DNA of 64,000 nt from Candidatus Baltobacteraceae bacterium (GTDB lineage Bacteria; Vulcanimicrobiota; Vulcanimicrobiia; Vulcanimicrobiales; Vulcanimicrobiaceae): contig DASXGW010000003.1 of assembly GCA_036488875.1 (NCBI GenBank), positions 172,316 to 236,315 on the forward strand. Reading direction: 5' to 3'. A program made the position numbers and the translations under genes. Of this stretch, positions 45,849 to 54,213 are shown piece after piece (the first letter of the stretch is position 1; each line of letters begins with the position of its first letter). The notes under the pieces are model-generated. The model ran no database searches. It was not told the DNA's origin and saw nothing but the letters and a program-made list of their open reading frames with translations.

Positions 45849-48242
45849 GTGTTCAATCGCTTGCGGCCTGCGTGCGCGCTAATTGCGTGCGCCGGTATTT
45901 TTACTGCTTGCGGAGGTGGGCGAACGACCGTTTTGCCCGCGAATCCCGAGGTGACGGCGATTGCGAAAATGCAAGTTCGAACGCAGCGCGGCAAAGCGAC
46001 GCTGACGGTTCACATTCGCGTTCCCCGCGGCCGGCGGCACGCACGTTACATCTCCGCATCGACACGCGGTGCGACGCTGAGCCTTACCGGTCCGAAGAAT
46101 CTGACCGAATCCGTCGCGCTGACGCCGGGCGACAATCGAATCGCCCTTTCTCTGGAAGCCGGAACGTATTCGGCGACAATTTCGACGTACAATAAAGCGC
46201 CGGTCAGCGGCCACATTCCCAGCGGAGCGAAGCTGCTCTCGACAGCCTCGAAGCTGCCGCTGTCAGTCCTGAAGGGCAAAGCGAACGCGGCGGACTTTAC
46301 GCTTGACGGCGTCGTTGCATCCCTGAGCGTTGCGGCTATGCCGAGCGGAACGATCGGGACTGCCTTTACGTCGCGTAAAGCATTTACGGTCGTCGCGAAA
46401 GACGCCGGCGGCAATACCATTGTGGGGAGCTACGATAACCCGATTACGCTAAGCGACGGCGATACCAGTGGCGCCACCTCGGTCGTCACGTCTGGAACGG
46501 ATCACCCGCCGGCGGGCAAGCTGCTCGGCTCGAGCAACGTCGCTACCCTCGGGTACAACGGCGCGGGAATCGCGTCGGCGGTGATTCACGCGAACGCGAG
46601 CGGCGCGACGCAGGGTAGCGCGACGTTCGCGCCCATACCGGTGCTCAGCTCCGTCACGCTCAACAGCGGCACTGGACTCATCGGTACCGCCGTCAACGTG
46701 ACGCTCAACGGAAACTTTGCGACGGAGGCGACCACGGTTAGCGGCCCCACGGGCGTGCTCGTCGTCCCGAGCAGCGTTACGGCAACCTCGACAACCGTCT
46801 CAGCCTCGCTCTTCATCGATCCGCACACGGCGAATGCCGGTGCGGTCAATCTCACCGCTCAGACCAGTTCAGGAGCGTCGAGCCAATCGCAAAGCGGCGG
46901 GTTCAGCATCACAACGACGGGTGCCGACGTGGTCACGCTCGCGACCGATACGGTGAATAACGCGCAGCCCGGCATCTGCCCCGATGGCAGCGCAGGCGAG
47001 TTGCGTTACGCAATCTGTAACGCGAGCAGCGGCGACACGATCGTTTTCGATACGACGGCGATGTGCTCTGCGAGTGCGCTTGGCGGCAGTTGCGCGGTGA
47101 CGCTCAATGCGCCGCTGCCGGCGATGGTACAGAATCAAACGATTGATGGCGGCGTACTTTTCGGAGGCGTGGGGCCGCGCGTGAAAATCGACGGCGCGAG
47201 TAAGTACCGCGCGTTGTGGGCCGACTCGGGAACGATCGGCATCGACAACCTACAGATTCAAAACGTGCTGGCAAAAGGTGGTAATGGCAACGGTACCGGC
47301 GGGGGCGGTGGCGGCGGCGCCGGTCTGGGCGGCGGCATATTCGTCAACGGTGCGACGGTCAGCGTGACGAACGCATATTTTCTGAGCTGCGTGGTGACCG
47401 GCGGTACCGGCGGAACCGGATCGGCCAGCGCAGGCGGTTCCGGCGGTGGCGGTGGCCTCGGCGGCGACGGCGGCGCAAACTCGAGCGGCGGCTTCGTGTG
47501 GACCAACGGCGGCGGCGGCGGCGGGGTACTTGGCGCGGGCGCCCCTGCACTCAACGCTGCATCCGGCGCCGGAGGTTACGGCGGCGGTGGCGGAGGCGGC
47601 GGCTTTGAGGGAGGCGGTTCCGGTGGCGCGGGCGGCGCCGGCTATTTCGGTAATAGCGCAGGCAGCGCGGGCCAAAGCGGCGGTGGAGGCGGCGGCACCA
47701 TCGCCGGTAACGGCGGTAATGGCGGGGTCGGCGGCGGCGGCGGCGGCGGCGGCCAGGATAATAGCACGACCGCGGGCGCCGGCGGTGCCGGCGGATTCGG
47801 CGGCGGCGGCGGTGGCGGTGGTATCGCGGTCGGAAACGCCGACACTCCCGGGCCGGGCGGAAACGGCGGAGCGGGCGGCGGCGGCGGCGCAGCGAGCGGA
47901 ACCGGGGCGGCCCTCGTTGGTGCAGTAAAGGGTGGCGACGCCGACACTATTTACGGCGGCGGCGGTGCTGCTGCCGGACCGGCGATCTTCGTCAACACCG
48001 GGACGCTCACGACCACGAATAGCGGTGCGTCAGGCTGTTCGGCAAACGGCGGGGGTGCAGGCGGTGGCGGTGCGTCGGCGGGTGGAAGCGATTCGACTCC
48101 GGTTTTTAACTATGCCGGCACCGTAAACAGCGATGCGACGACGGGCGGTGTTGCAAGCGCGCTCGGCAGCAACGCGCCGTCAATCGAAAAAGCTAATCGC
48201 GATCGCCGGCGTCGTGCTGGGCGTCACATTACGACCCCGTAG
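45849..48242 (+). CDS. Glycine-rich beta-helix lipoprotein, copy 2
   Basis: The 797-residue paralogue of the preceding gene has the same order: lipobox GIFTAC (Cys21), the basic RRHARYISASTRGATLSLTG motif, TLDGVVASLSVAAMPSGT, an IPT-like PVLSSVTLNSG domain, ELRYAICNASSGDTIVFD, and a GGGGGG-rich domain with NAYFLSC and GPAIFVNTGTLTTTNSG shared with copy 1. The tail is again basic (ANRDRRRRAGRH). The GTG follows GGGAGG. Its last 63 bases overlap the convergent outer-membrane protein gene. Confidence 0.75.
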   Translation: MFNRLRPACALIACAGIFTACGGGRTTVLPANPEVTAIAKMQVRTQRGKATLTVHIRVPRGRRHARYISASTRGATLSLTGPKNLTESVALTPGDNRIALSLEAGTYSATISTYNKAPVSGHIPSGAKLLSTASKLPLSVLKGKANAADFTLDGVVASLSVAAMPSGTIGTAFTSRKAFTVVAKDAGGNTIVGSYDNPITLSDGDTSGATSVVTSGTDHPPAGKLLGSSNVATLGYNGAGIASAVIHANASGATQGSATFAPIPVLSSVTLNSGTGLIGTAVNVTLNGNFATEATTVSGPTGVLVVPSSVTATSTTVSASLFIDPHTANAGAVNLTAQTSSGASSQSQSGGFSITTTGADVVTLATDTVNNAQPGICPDGSAGELRYAICNASSGDTIVFDTTAMCSASALGGSCAVTLNAPLPAMVQNQTIDGGVLFGGVGPRVKIDGASKYRALWADSGTIGIDNLQIQNVLAKGGNGNGTGGGGGGGAGLGGGIFVNGATVSVTNAYFLSCVVTGGTGGTGSASAGGSGGGGGLGGDGGANSSGGFVWTNGGGGGGVLGAGAPALNAASGAGGYGGGGGGGGFEGGGSGGAGGAGYFGNSAGSAGQSGGGGGGTIAGNGGNGGVGGGGGGGGQDNSTTAGAGGAGGFGGGGGGGGIAVGNADTPGPGGNGGAGGGGGAASGTGAALVGAVKGGDADTIYGGGGAAAGPAIFVNTGTLTTTNSGASGCSANGGGAGGGGASAGGSDSTPVFNYAGTVNSDATTGGVASALGSNAPSIEKANRDRRRRAGRHITTP

Positions 48243-49097
48243 AATGAAACGCGTGCCGAGCAGCACGCCCCAGCTCGGTGTCCAGTTGTATTCGATTGCG
48301 GGAGCAACGGCGTATTCGGCGCTCACGCCGGAGTTTGTTGCTGTACCTAAATTGCTGACGACGCTAGTATTGTCGGTATAGCGATAGGTGACGTCGAGCG
48401 CGGGCACCCAGTTGCGCGTTGCGCTATACTCGCCCGCGGCGTCGACGTAGAAACTGCTTCCAGGATAGGCATACCCGTGGAACGCCGCGTCCGTACCGAA
48501 AACGCTTACATCCGAAACGGCAACGCGCCGCGAAAACGTCTGAAGCATGTCCAGTCGCGCGCGAAAGATGCGCCGATTCGGAAGCCAAAAGAAGTCTTGC
48601 ACGTACAATCCGATCGACGTTGCATACGCACCGCCGCCTAGTCCATCTGCGGGCCGATTTCCTAGGTTGTCATACCGCCCCGTCGGCACCGCCTCTTGCA
48701 AAACGACTGCCGTCGTCGGCATCGAGTGACCGACTTGGAAGCGCGTCAATCCGTATTGCGCGATAAGGGTCGTATCACCGACGCCGATGCCGGAGCTGCT
48801 CGGCGCGTTTGCGACCGCGGTGTAACCGAACGTCGGCGTGAAGCCGAACGTAAAACGGTCGCTGACGCCGTAAAGCAGATATGTCAGCGATCCGTATCCG
48901 TTCGTATGCGGCGTCTGTACGTCGTAAAGGTACGGCTCGAAGTAGGCGTGCCCGCGCGGTAACGTGTTTGCCGACGCGGCCAGCATCGGCCCAGTCCACC
49001 ACGCGTCGGCAAGCGGCTGTGGTGTGGGCGTCGGCGTGACGGTCGCCTGGGCAACAAGTGCGGCAAGGCATAAGGCCGGAGTCATCGTTCTGTGCAC
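48180..49097 (-). CDS. Outer-membrane beta-barrel protein (MetA-like transporter group)
   Basis: The 305-residue protein has an export signal (TPALCLAALVAQAT) then a TPTPTPQP linker and alternating hydrophobic strands such as FTFGFTPTFGYTAVAN, GVGDTTLIAQYGLTRF, PAIEYNWTPSWGVLLGTRF and a C-terminal AIAISFFD near the expected terminal aromatic. This is the pattern of the phenol-degradation MetA/transporter barrel family. The GTG start gives basic residues for the signal; ATG 49085 is an alternative. It diverges from the MFS gene with starts almost touching. Confidence 0.68.
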   Translation of the reverse strand: MHRTMTPALCLAALVAQATVTPTPTPQPLADAWWTGPMLAASANTLPRGHAYFEPYLYDVQTPHTNGYGSLTYLLYGVSDRFTFGFTPTFGYTAVANAPSSSGIGVGDTTLIAQYGLTRFQVGHSMPTTAVVLQEAVPTGRYDNLGNRPADGLGGGAYATSIGLYVQDFFWLPNRRIFRARLDMLQTFSRRVAVSDVSVFGTDAAFHGYAYPGSSFYVDAAGEYSATRNWVPALDVTYRYTDNTSVVSNLGTATNSGVSAEYAVAPAIEYNWTPSWGVLLGTRFILRGRNVTPSTTPAIAISFFD

Positions 49098-49112
49098 CGA
49101 AACGCACGGGTT

Positions 49113-50522
49113 ATGGTCCGCGTGACGTCTTTTGCGCAGGCGATGGACTCATGTCGCATGGGGCGCCTCCATTGGAAGGTCTTTATCTTCGCAGCGCTCG
49201 GCATTTTCATGGACGGCTACGATTTCTTCATCATCGCCGCCGCACTGCCGTTGATCCAGGAGTACTGGCATCCCGAACCGGCGATGCTCGGGTTGATAGG
49301 CGCGGCGGCGACCGTTGGTGCAGTGGCCGGCGGAGCCTTGCTTGGCCGCTACGCCGACATCTGGGGACGGCGTCGCGTCGCGATGCTGACGATGACGTTG
49401 TTCGCCGTGATCTCCGTTGCGAGCGGTTTCGCGTGGAGCATTGCGGCGCTCGTTGCAATTCGCTTCGTGCTGGGCATGGCGATCGGTGCCGACTATCCGA
49501 CGGGCGCGTCGTACGTCGCGGAGTTCATGCCGGTCAAGCAGCGTCCGCAGCTGCTCTTTGCGAGCCTGAGTTTTCAGGCATTGGGGGCCGTTGCCGGCGC
49601 GTATCTCGGCATCCTCTTGGTGCACACGCACAATCTCGATGCATGGCGCTTGATGCTCGGCATGGGTTTCGTGCCGGCCATATTGATTTTGATCTTGCGC
49701 GGACAGCTTCCGGAAAGCCCGCGCTGGCTCTATAACGTCGGGCGCCTTGACGACGCCAAACGTGTGCTGTCCGAGCTGCTGCAGCAACCGGTGGAGCTTG
49801 CGATTGCGCAAGAGCCGAAGGTCGAGATGCTGCCGTTTCGCGCGTTGTTCTCGCGCGAGTTCATCGGGCGAACGATCTTTGCGACGGTGCCGTGGTTCTG
49901 CATGGACGTCGCGCTGTACGGCATGGCGCTTTTCACGCCGATCATCTTGGCCTCGACCGGATTCGGGCACGCGAAGAACACGTTTTGGTCGCGCGATATT
50001 CACGCGCTGCGCGGCGCACTGTGGCTCGACATTCTGCTCGTGCTCGGGTTTGCGGCCGGTATTTGGCTGGTCAAGCACGCCGGCGTCATCCGCATGCAGA
50101 TCGCGGGCTTCGCGGGCATGGTCGTCGGCCTCGGTCTGGTCGCGGTGGGCAGCGCCCGCAACGACTCGTGGCTGATTTTCGCCGGCTTCGCGGTCTTCAA
50201 TCTCAGCGTCAACGCGGGACCGAACGGGACGACCTACATCGTCGCCGCCGTCGAGTTTCCAACCAGCATTCGGGGGTCGGGTGACGGGCTGGCAACGTCG
50301 GCCGGGAAGATCGGCGCCTCGGTCGGGATTTTCCTGATGCCGATCATGCAGGCCCAATGGGGGCTAACGGTCACGATAGCGGCAGTCGCCGGCGTGGCCC
50401 TGGCCGGGCTGCTGGTTTCGGTCTTCCTAAGGGACGAGCTCTATGCCGGATCGCGCCTCCACCTGCGCGGCGAGCACCGGGCGCTTCAGGGGCAAGCCTT
50501 GACAGAAGCCGGGCCCGCTTGA
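49113..50522 (+). CDS. MFS transporter, sugar/organic acid:H+ symporter type
   Basis: The protein of about 469 residues has 12 hydrophobic segments and MFS signatures FMDGYDFFIIAAALPLI, GRYADIWGRRRVAML and RFVLGMAIGADYPTGASYVAEFMP, close to sugar-porter and phosphate/aromatic acid symporters. GGQLPESPRW-like RGQLPESPRWLY marks the central loop. The start is unsure: GTG 49092 overlaps the divergent gene, and ATGs at 49113, 49143 and 49158 are possible. The tuf promoter lies inside its last codons. Confidence 0.83.
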   Translation: MVRVTSFAQAMDSCRMGRLHWKVFIFAALGIFMDGYDFFIIAAALPLIQEYWHPEPAMLGLIGAAATVGAVAGGALLGRYADIWGRRRVAMLTMTLFAVISVASGFAWSIAALVAIRFVLGMAIGADYPTGASYVAEFMPVKQRPQLLFASLSFQALGAVAGAYLGILLVHTHNLDAWRLMLGMGFVPAILILILRGQLPESPRWLYNVGRLDDAKRVLSELLQQPVELAIAQEPKVEMLPFRALFSREFIGRTIFATVPWFCMDVALYGMALFTPIILASTGFGHAKNTFWSRDIHALRGALWLDILLVLGFAAGIWLVKHAGVIRMQIAGFAGMVVGLGLVAVGSARNDSWLIFAGFAVFNLSVNAGPNGTTYIVAAVEFPTSIRGSGDGLATSAGKIGASVGIFLMPIMQAQWGLTVTIAAVAGVALAGLLVSVFLRDELYAGSRLHLRGEHRALQGQALTEAGPA

Positions 50523-50526
50523 TACA
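50499..50526 (+). promoter_or_regulatory. Promoter of tuf-rpsJ
   Basis: TTGACA at 50499-50504 and GATACA at 50521-50526 are separated by 16 bases, within the 3' end of the MFS gene. The transcript would carry a leader of about 105 bases. Confidence 0.6.
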
Positions 50527-50562
50527 TTCCCATGGTCATTGGCGCACGCGAGCCTAAACGCC

Positions 50563-50590
50563 AGGGTCCGTGGACTCGGTGTGGGGATCG
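50563..50590 (+). promoter_or_regulatory. tuf leader motif shared with the rpsL leader
   Basis: AGGGTCCGTGGACTCGGTGT followed by GGGGATCG aligns with the rpsL leader (AGGGTCCCGACGCGGTGT then CGGGG). GTCC-GT-GGAC can pair. The shared words in two translation operons suggest a common regulator or RNA fold. Confidence 0.4.
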
Positions 50591-50639
50591 TCGTGCGCGT
50601 CTGTGTCAGTTATAGCTCGCGTTACGCGTAAGGAAAAAG

Positions 50640-51839
50640 ATGGCGAAGCAAAAATTCGAGCGCACCAAGCCGCACGTCAATATCGGAACGACGGGTCACG
50701 TCGACCACGGTAAGACGACGCTGACGGCTGCGATCATGCACTGTCTTTCGACGGAAGGGTTGGCGCAGAAAGTCGGCGTCGACCAGATCGACAATGCGCC
50801 CGAAGAGAAAGAACGCGGTATTACGATCGCGATCTCGCACCAAGAGTACGAGACGCCCAAGCGTCACTACGCGCACGTCGATTGCCCCGGTCACGCGGAC
50901 TACATCAAGAACATGATCACGGGTGCCGCACAGATGGACGGCGCGATCCTGGTCGTTGCCGCAACCGACGGTCCGATGCCCCAGACGCGCGAGCACATTC
51001 TGCTCATGCGCCAAGTCGGCGTGCCGCGCATCATCGTCTTCCTCAATAAGGTCGACATGGTCGACGACGAAGAGCTGCTGGAGCTCGTCGAGATGGAAAT
51101 CCGCGAGCTGCTCAGCAAGTACGAGTTTCCCGGCGACGACACGCCCATCATCCGCGGCTCGGCCCTCAAGGCGCTCAACTCGAGCGGCAAGAAGGGCGAC
51201 CCGGATGCCGATCCGATCTTCAAGCTGATGGATGCCGTCGACGACTACATTCCGGAGCCGGTGCGTCAGACCGACAAGCCGTTCCTGATGCCGGTCGAAG
51301 ACGTCTTCACGATCACCGGCCGCGGTACGGTCGGAACTGGACGCGTCGAGCGCGGCCAGGTGAAGGTCGGCGAAGAGATCGAGATCGTCGGTCTGAAGGA
51401 AGAGACGAAGAAGACCGTCGTGACGGGCATCGAGATGTTCCGCAAGCTGCTCGACTCGGGCATCGCCGGCGACAACATCGGCGTGCTGTTGCGCGGTATC
51501 GATCGTAACGAGATCGAGCGCGGACAAGTGTTGGCCAAGCCGGGCTCGGTGAAGCCGCACAAGAAGTTCAAAGCCGAAGTCTACGTCCTCTCGAAAGAAG
51601 AGGGTGGCCGTCACACGCCGTTCTTCGGAAACTACCGCCCCCAGTTCTACTTCCGCACGACCGACGTGACGGGCACCATCAAGTTGCCGGAAGGCGTCGA
51701 GATGGTGATGCCGGGCGACAACGTCCAAATGGACGTCGAGCTGATCACGCCGATCGCGTGTGAAGAGGGTCTGCGCTTCGCTATCCGCGAAGGCGGCCGG
51801 ACCGTCGGCGCCGGCGTCGTAACGTCGGTGTCGGAGTAA
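50640..51839 (+). CDS. tuf: Elongation factor Tu
   Basis: The 399-residue GTPase has [27 protein letters not shown] and SALKAL motifs and complete domains 2 and 3. It delivers aminoacyl-tRNA to the ribosome. The ATG is preceded by AAGGA. It is the only tuf in the window and is followed by rpsJ after 169 bases of structured sequence. Confidence 0.97.
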   Translation: MAKQKFERTKPHVNIGTTGHVDHGKTTLTAAIMHCLSTEGLAQKVGVDQIDNAPEEKERGITIAISHQEYETPKRHYAHVDCPGHADYIKNMITGAAQMDGAILVVAATDGPMPQTREHILLMRQVGVPRIIVFLNKVDMVDDEELLELVEMEIRELLSKYEFPGDDTPIIRGSALKALNSSGKKGDPDADPIFKLMDAVDDYIPEPVRQTDKPFLMPVEDVFTITGRGTVGTGRVERGQVKVGEEIEIVGLKEETKKTVVTGIEMFRKLLDSGIAGDNIGVLLRGIDRNEIERGQVLAKPGSVKPHKKFKAEVYVLSKEEGGRHTPFFGNYRPQFYFRTTDVTGTIKLPEGVEMVMPGDNVQMDVELITPIACEEGLRFAIREGGRTVGAGVVTSVSE

Positions 51840-51880
51840 GCAACGGCGGCCTAGTCTTTTCGCCTGCAGCGTCGTTGCGT

Positions 51881-51913
51881 AAGGGATCGCGTACCGTAGT
51901 ACGCTTCACCCTT
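51881..51913 (+). promoter_or_regulatory. Hairpin between tuf and rpsJ
   Basis: GCGTAC-CGTA-GTACGC forms a perfect 6-bp stem-loop, extended by AAGGG/CCCTT across small internal loops. No U run follows, so it is more likely a processing or regulatory structure than a terminator. Confidence 0.5.
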
Positions 51914-51965
51914 CCGCGCCTAGCTGCGAACGAAAATCCTTGGCCGGGAGCAAGCCAGACACCAC

Positions 51966-51983
51966 GATCCTTGAAAACTGAAC
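51966..51983 (+). promoter_or_regulatory. boxA-like antitermination element before rpsJ
   Basis: GATCCTTGAAAACTGAAC closely matches the Gram-positive-style rrn boxA (core CTTTGAAAACT, 10 of 11 here). BoxA RNA is bound by NusB together with S10 (NusE). It lies 25 bases before the rpsJ start, so S10 could act on its own mRNA. Confidence 0.5.
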
Positions 51984-52008
51984 TACGCTACCGATAATAA
52001 AGAGAAAG

Positions 52009-52317
52009 ATGTCTAAGCAGAAGATTCGCATTCGCTTGAAAGCATACGACCACAAGGTCCTCGATCAGTCCGCCGAGCGCATCGTCGAGACGGCGAAGCG
52101 CACGGGCGCGTTCGTCAGCGGACCGGTGCCGCTCCCCACGGAGATCAACCGGTTTTGCGTGCAGCGGTCGACCAACAACGACAAGAAGTCGCGCGAGCAC
52201 TTCGAGATGCGCACGCACAAGCGCCTGATCGATATTCTGCAGGCGTCGCCCAAGACGATGGATGCGCTCATGCACCTCGACTTGCCGGCCGGCGTCGACA
52301 TCGAACTCAAAGCGTAG
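52009..52317 (+). CDS. rpsJ: Ribosomal protein S10 (NusE)
   Basis: The 102-residue protein has the standard blocks [40 protein letters not shown] and HKRLIDILQ. It is a 30S head protein and, as NusE, part of antitermination complexes with NusB. It is followed by a strong terminator, so it is cut off from rplC, its usual operon partner. Confidence 0.97.
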   Translation: MSKQKIRIRLKAYDHKVLDQSAERIVETAKRTGAFVSGPVPLPTEINRFCVQRSTNNDKKSREHFEMRTHKRLIDILQASPKTMDALMHLDLPAGVDIELKA

Positions 52318-52342
52318 TTTTCGGTTTTCAAGCAAGGAAACG

Positions 52343-52378
52343 AGCAGCCCGGAGAAAGCCCCGGGCTGCTTTATTTTT
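52343..52378 (+). terminator. Strong intrinsic terminator after rpsJ
   Basis: AGCAGCCCGG and CCGGGCTGCT form a perfect 10-bp stem with an eight-base loop, followed by TTATTTTT. It closes the tuf-rpsJ transcript. Confidence 0.9.
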
Positions 52379-52415
52379 GGAAGGGCCGCCCTGTCTTGCC
52401 GTGCAAGGCGGCGGC

Positions 52416-52676
52416 ATGGAAATCAAACCGACGTACTTAGGCACGATGATCTCGCTGGCGACCGTGGCTTTCGGTCTGATCGCCGCCGGCGCGTGGAACA
52501 AGTTCATCACCGATGTCATCGCGATTTTCCTCAAGCCGGGCGCCGGAGTCTGGGCCGAACTGCTCTACGCGGTTATCATCACGGTCATCGCGATCGTGTT
52601 CGTGCAGTTCCTCGGGAAGATCGCGGAAAGAGACTTCGGTCCGAAGACCGTCGTCGTCGTGGAAAAAGAGAAGTAA
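52416..52676 (+). CDS. DUF5654 small membrane protein
   Basis: The 86-residue protein has two hydrophobic helices (MISLATVAFGLIAAGAWNKFI and LLYAVIITVIAIVFVQFLG) separated by FLKPGAGVWAE and a charged tail AERDFGPKTVVVVEKEK. This is the DUF5654 layout. The ATG lies about 38 bases after the rpsJ terminator. Function is unknown. Confidence 0.75.
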   Translation: MEIKPTYLGTMISLATVAFGLIAAGAWNKFITDVIAIFLKPGAGVWAELLYAVIITVIAIVFVQFLGKIAERDFGPKTVVVVEKEK

Positions 52677-52686
52677 GGGCGGGCGC

Positions 52687-53130
52687 CTAGCCCGCGGCAG
52701 CGTCGCCTTTTTTGGGCGGCTTGCCGGCGCGCAGTTTGAACGCGAGCTCCGGACGGTGCTGCAGCGGCGGATAGACGTGCGCGCGCACCTCGAAACCTTT
52801 CTTCTCGAGACCTAACGCGTACGCAGCCTGCTGGATGCCGTGCAAGATGTGCGCGTTCAGATTTTCGTCGGTAATGCCGAGATCCATCAGGCTGTGCACG
52901 TCAACCTTGTCTTTGACGATCAAGGTGCACCGGATCTCGCCGGTGACGCGCTTCGACTCATGCTCTTCGTCAACCGGGTCGTGGAAGACGACGATGTGCT
53001 TGTCCTGGAAGACGACTGGGTTGTCGCCGACGATCTTCTCCCACCCGCGCTGCTCTTTTGGCCAGCTCGGCTCGCCCGAGAGCACTTCGGCGGGCGTGAT
53101 TTTCAGCTTTCTGCGATCGACCGTAGCCAT
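52687..53130 (-). CDS. HIT-like paralogue without the histidine triad
   Basis: The 147-residue protein aligns along its length with the HIT protein encoded divergently at 53187-53630, also 147 residues. VVFHDPVDEEHE matches FAFRHNVDQSKE, LMDLGITDENLNAHILHGIQQAAYALGLEKKGFEVRAHVYPPLQH matches LLDFGLGDSRIWNRLIAGIQKVALKLGLQEKGFMIRMGVLPPYQH. Where the active copy has HVHIHIL, this one has ELAFKL, so the catalytic triad is gone. A structural partner or heterodimer subunit is likely. The ATG at 53130 is preferred over GTG 53139. Confidence 0.72.
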   Translation of the reverse strand: MATVDRRKLKITPAEVLSGEPSWPKEQRGWEKIVGDNPVVFQDKHIVVFHDPVDEEHESKRVTGEIRCTLIVKDKVDVHSLMDLGITDENLNAHILHGIQQAAYALGLEKKGFEVRAHVYPPLQHRPELAFKLRAGKPPKKGDAAAG

Positions 53131-53186
53131 TGTGCGCACTTATCGCGGGCACCGGGAAAATCCTGGAGCGTGGGGAATTGCTCGGC

Positions 53187-53630
53187 ATGTCGCAGTGGAT
53201 TTCCGAGCTCGTATCCGGGCCCGAACAAAAGCATTGGGAGAAGCCCGACCCGCAGCACACGTTCCGCGGCCGCTTGGACGGTACGCGAGCCAAAGCCGAC
53301 GAGGTCGTCTACGAAGACGAAGACGTCTTCGCATTCCGGCACAACGTCGACCAAAGCAAAGAAGAGTGGTGGGAAATTCACGTCGTGATCATCCCGAAGC
53401 GATGGGTTCCAACACTGCTTGATTTCGGTTTGGGCGATTCGCGCATTTGGAACCGGCTCATCGCCGGCATTCAAAAGGTCGCGCTCAAGCTCGGTCTACA
53501 AGAAAAGGGATTCATGATTCGGATGGGCGTGCTGCCGCCGTACCAGCACACCGAGCACGTGCACATTCACATTCTCTCGGGCAAGCACACCTATCCCACC
53601 GTAGACGGCCCGCTTCCGGATGTCAGCTGA
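53187..53630 (+). CDS. HIT family hydrolase
   Basis: The 147-residue protein has the histidine triad HTEHVHIHILSG (His124, His126, His128) near the C-terminus, as in nucleotide hydrolases and transferases of the HIT superfamily. The N-terminal part contains VVYEDEDVFAFRH, the usual strand pair. It starts 56 bases from its divergent, triad-less paralogue. ATG 53187 was chosen because the frame upstream lacks similarity and the paralogue has exactly the same length. The substrate is unknown. Confidence 0.82.
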   Translation: MSQWISELVSGPEQKHWEKPDPQHTFRGRLDGTRAKADEVVYEDEDVFAFRHNVDQSKEEWWEIHVVIIPKRWVPTLLDFGLGDSRIWNRLIAGIQKVALKLGLQEKGFMIRMGVLPPYQHTEHVHIHILSGKHTYPTVDGPLPDVS

Positions 53631-54213
53631 CGCCGCCGCACCCGCGGTACCGACGTCAAGGCCCTCACTTTTATCCGTCGCGCTGACGTTCGCGGCAATC
53701 TCATCGACGGCGTTCGGCGGCGGGCAAAAGGCCAGCATACGCCATTCGGTCGTTTCCAAGGGCTGGATGGACAACGAGATCTTCATGGACGGTCTCGAAC
53801 TGGCGCAAGTTCTGCCGGGCCCGAATATTCTCAACTTGGCGATCTATTGCGGACAGCGCGTTCGAGGTGTCGCCGGCGCGGTCGCGGCGTTTTTGGGCGC
53901 CGGCGTTCCGCCGTTCGTCATCGTCCTGATTGCCGGCGCGCTCTACTTTAAATATGCGTCGAACCCGTACGTGCACGGCGCGCTGCGCGGCTGCGCAGTT
54001 GGTGCGCTCGGTCTGACGGTGGGCAACGCGCTCGAGTTGAGCTGGGACGAGCGCGGCGACTGGATTCGCATCGCCTTGCTGATTCTCACGGCGCTGGCCG
54101 TGTCGATCTTCAAGATGCCGCTGTTGTTGACGCTCGTGCTTTTCGGCGGCGCCGGCATCGTCAACGAGTACCGGCGCTCGCAGAAAGCGCCCGCGAAGAA
54201 AGCCGGCTCGTGA
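53620..54213 (+). CDS. Chromate transporter, first half (short-chain ChrA)
   Basis: The 197-residue membrane protein has the CHR-family signatures STAFGGGQKASIRH and DGLELAQVLPGPNILNLAIY, with about five to six hydrophobic segments. Short-chain ChrA proteins work as pairs encoded in tandem, and the next gene is the partner (ATGA overlap). Such proteins export chromate or related anions, although many genomic copies lack proven chromate activity. It overlaps the HIT gene by 11 bases. Confidence 0.87.
   Translation: MSADAAAPAVPTSRPSLLSVALTFAAISSTAFGGGQKASIRHSVVSKGWMDNEIFMDGLELAQVLPGPNILNLAIYCGQRVRGVAGAVAAFLGAGVPPFVIVLIAGALYFKYASNPYVHGALRGCAVGALGLTVGNALELSWDERGDWIRIALLILTALAVSIFKMPLLLTLVLFGGAGIVNEYRRSQKAPAKKAGS

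Noticed and set aside
44961..47947. Proline-rich minus-strand frames
   Set aside because: They mirror the GGC-rich glycine repeats of the two surface lipoproteins; polyproline is the antisense reading of polyglycine.
45000..48100. CRISPR or tandem DNA repeat in the G-rich stretches
   Set aside because: There are no regularly spaced identical units; the repetition is at codon level for glycine.
50622..51728. A 368-codon minus-strand frame
   Set aside because: It lies opposite tuf; no protein family features are seen.
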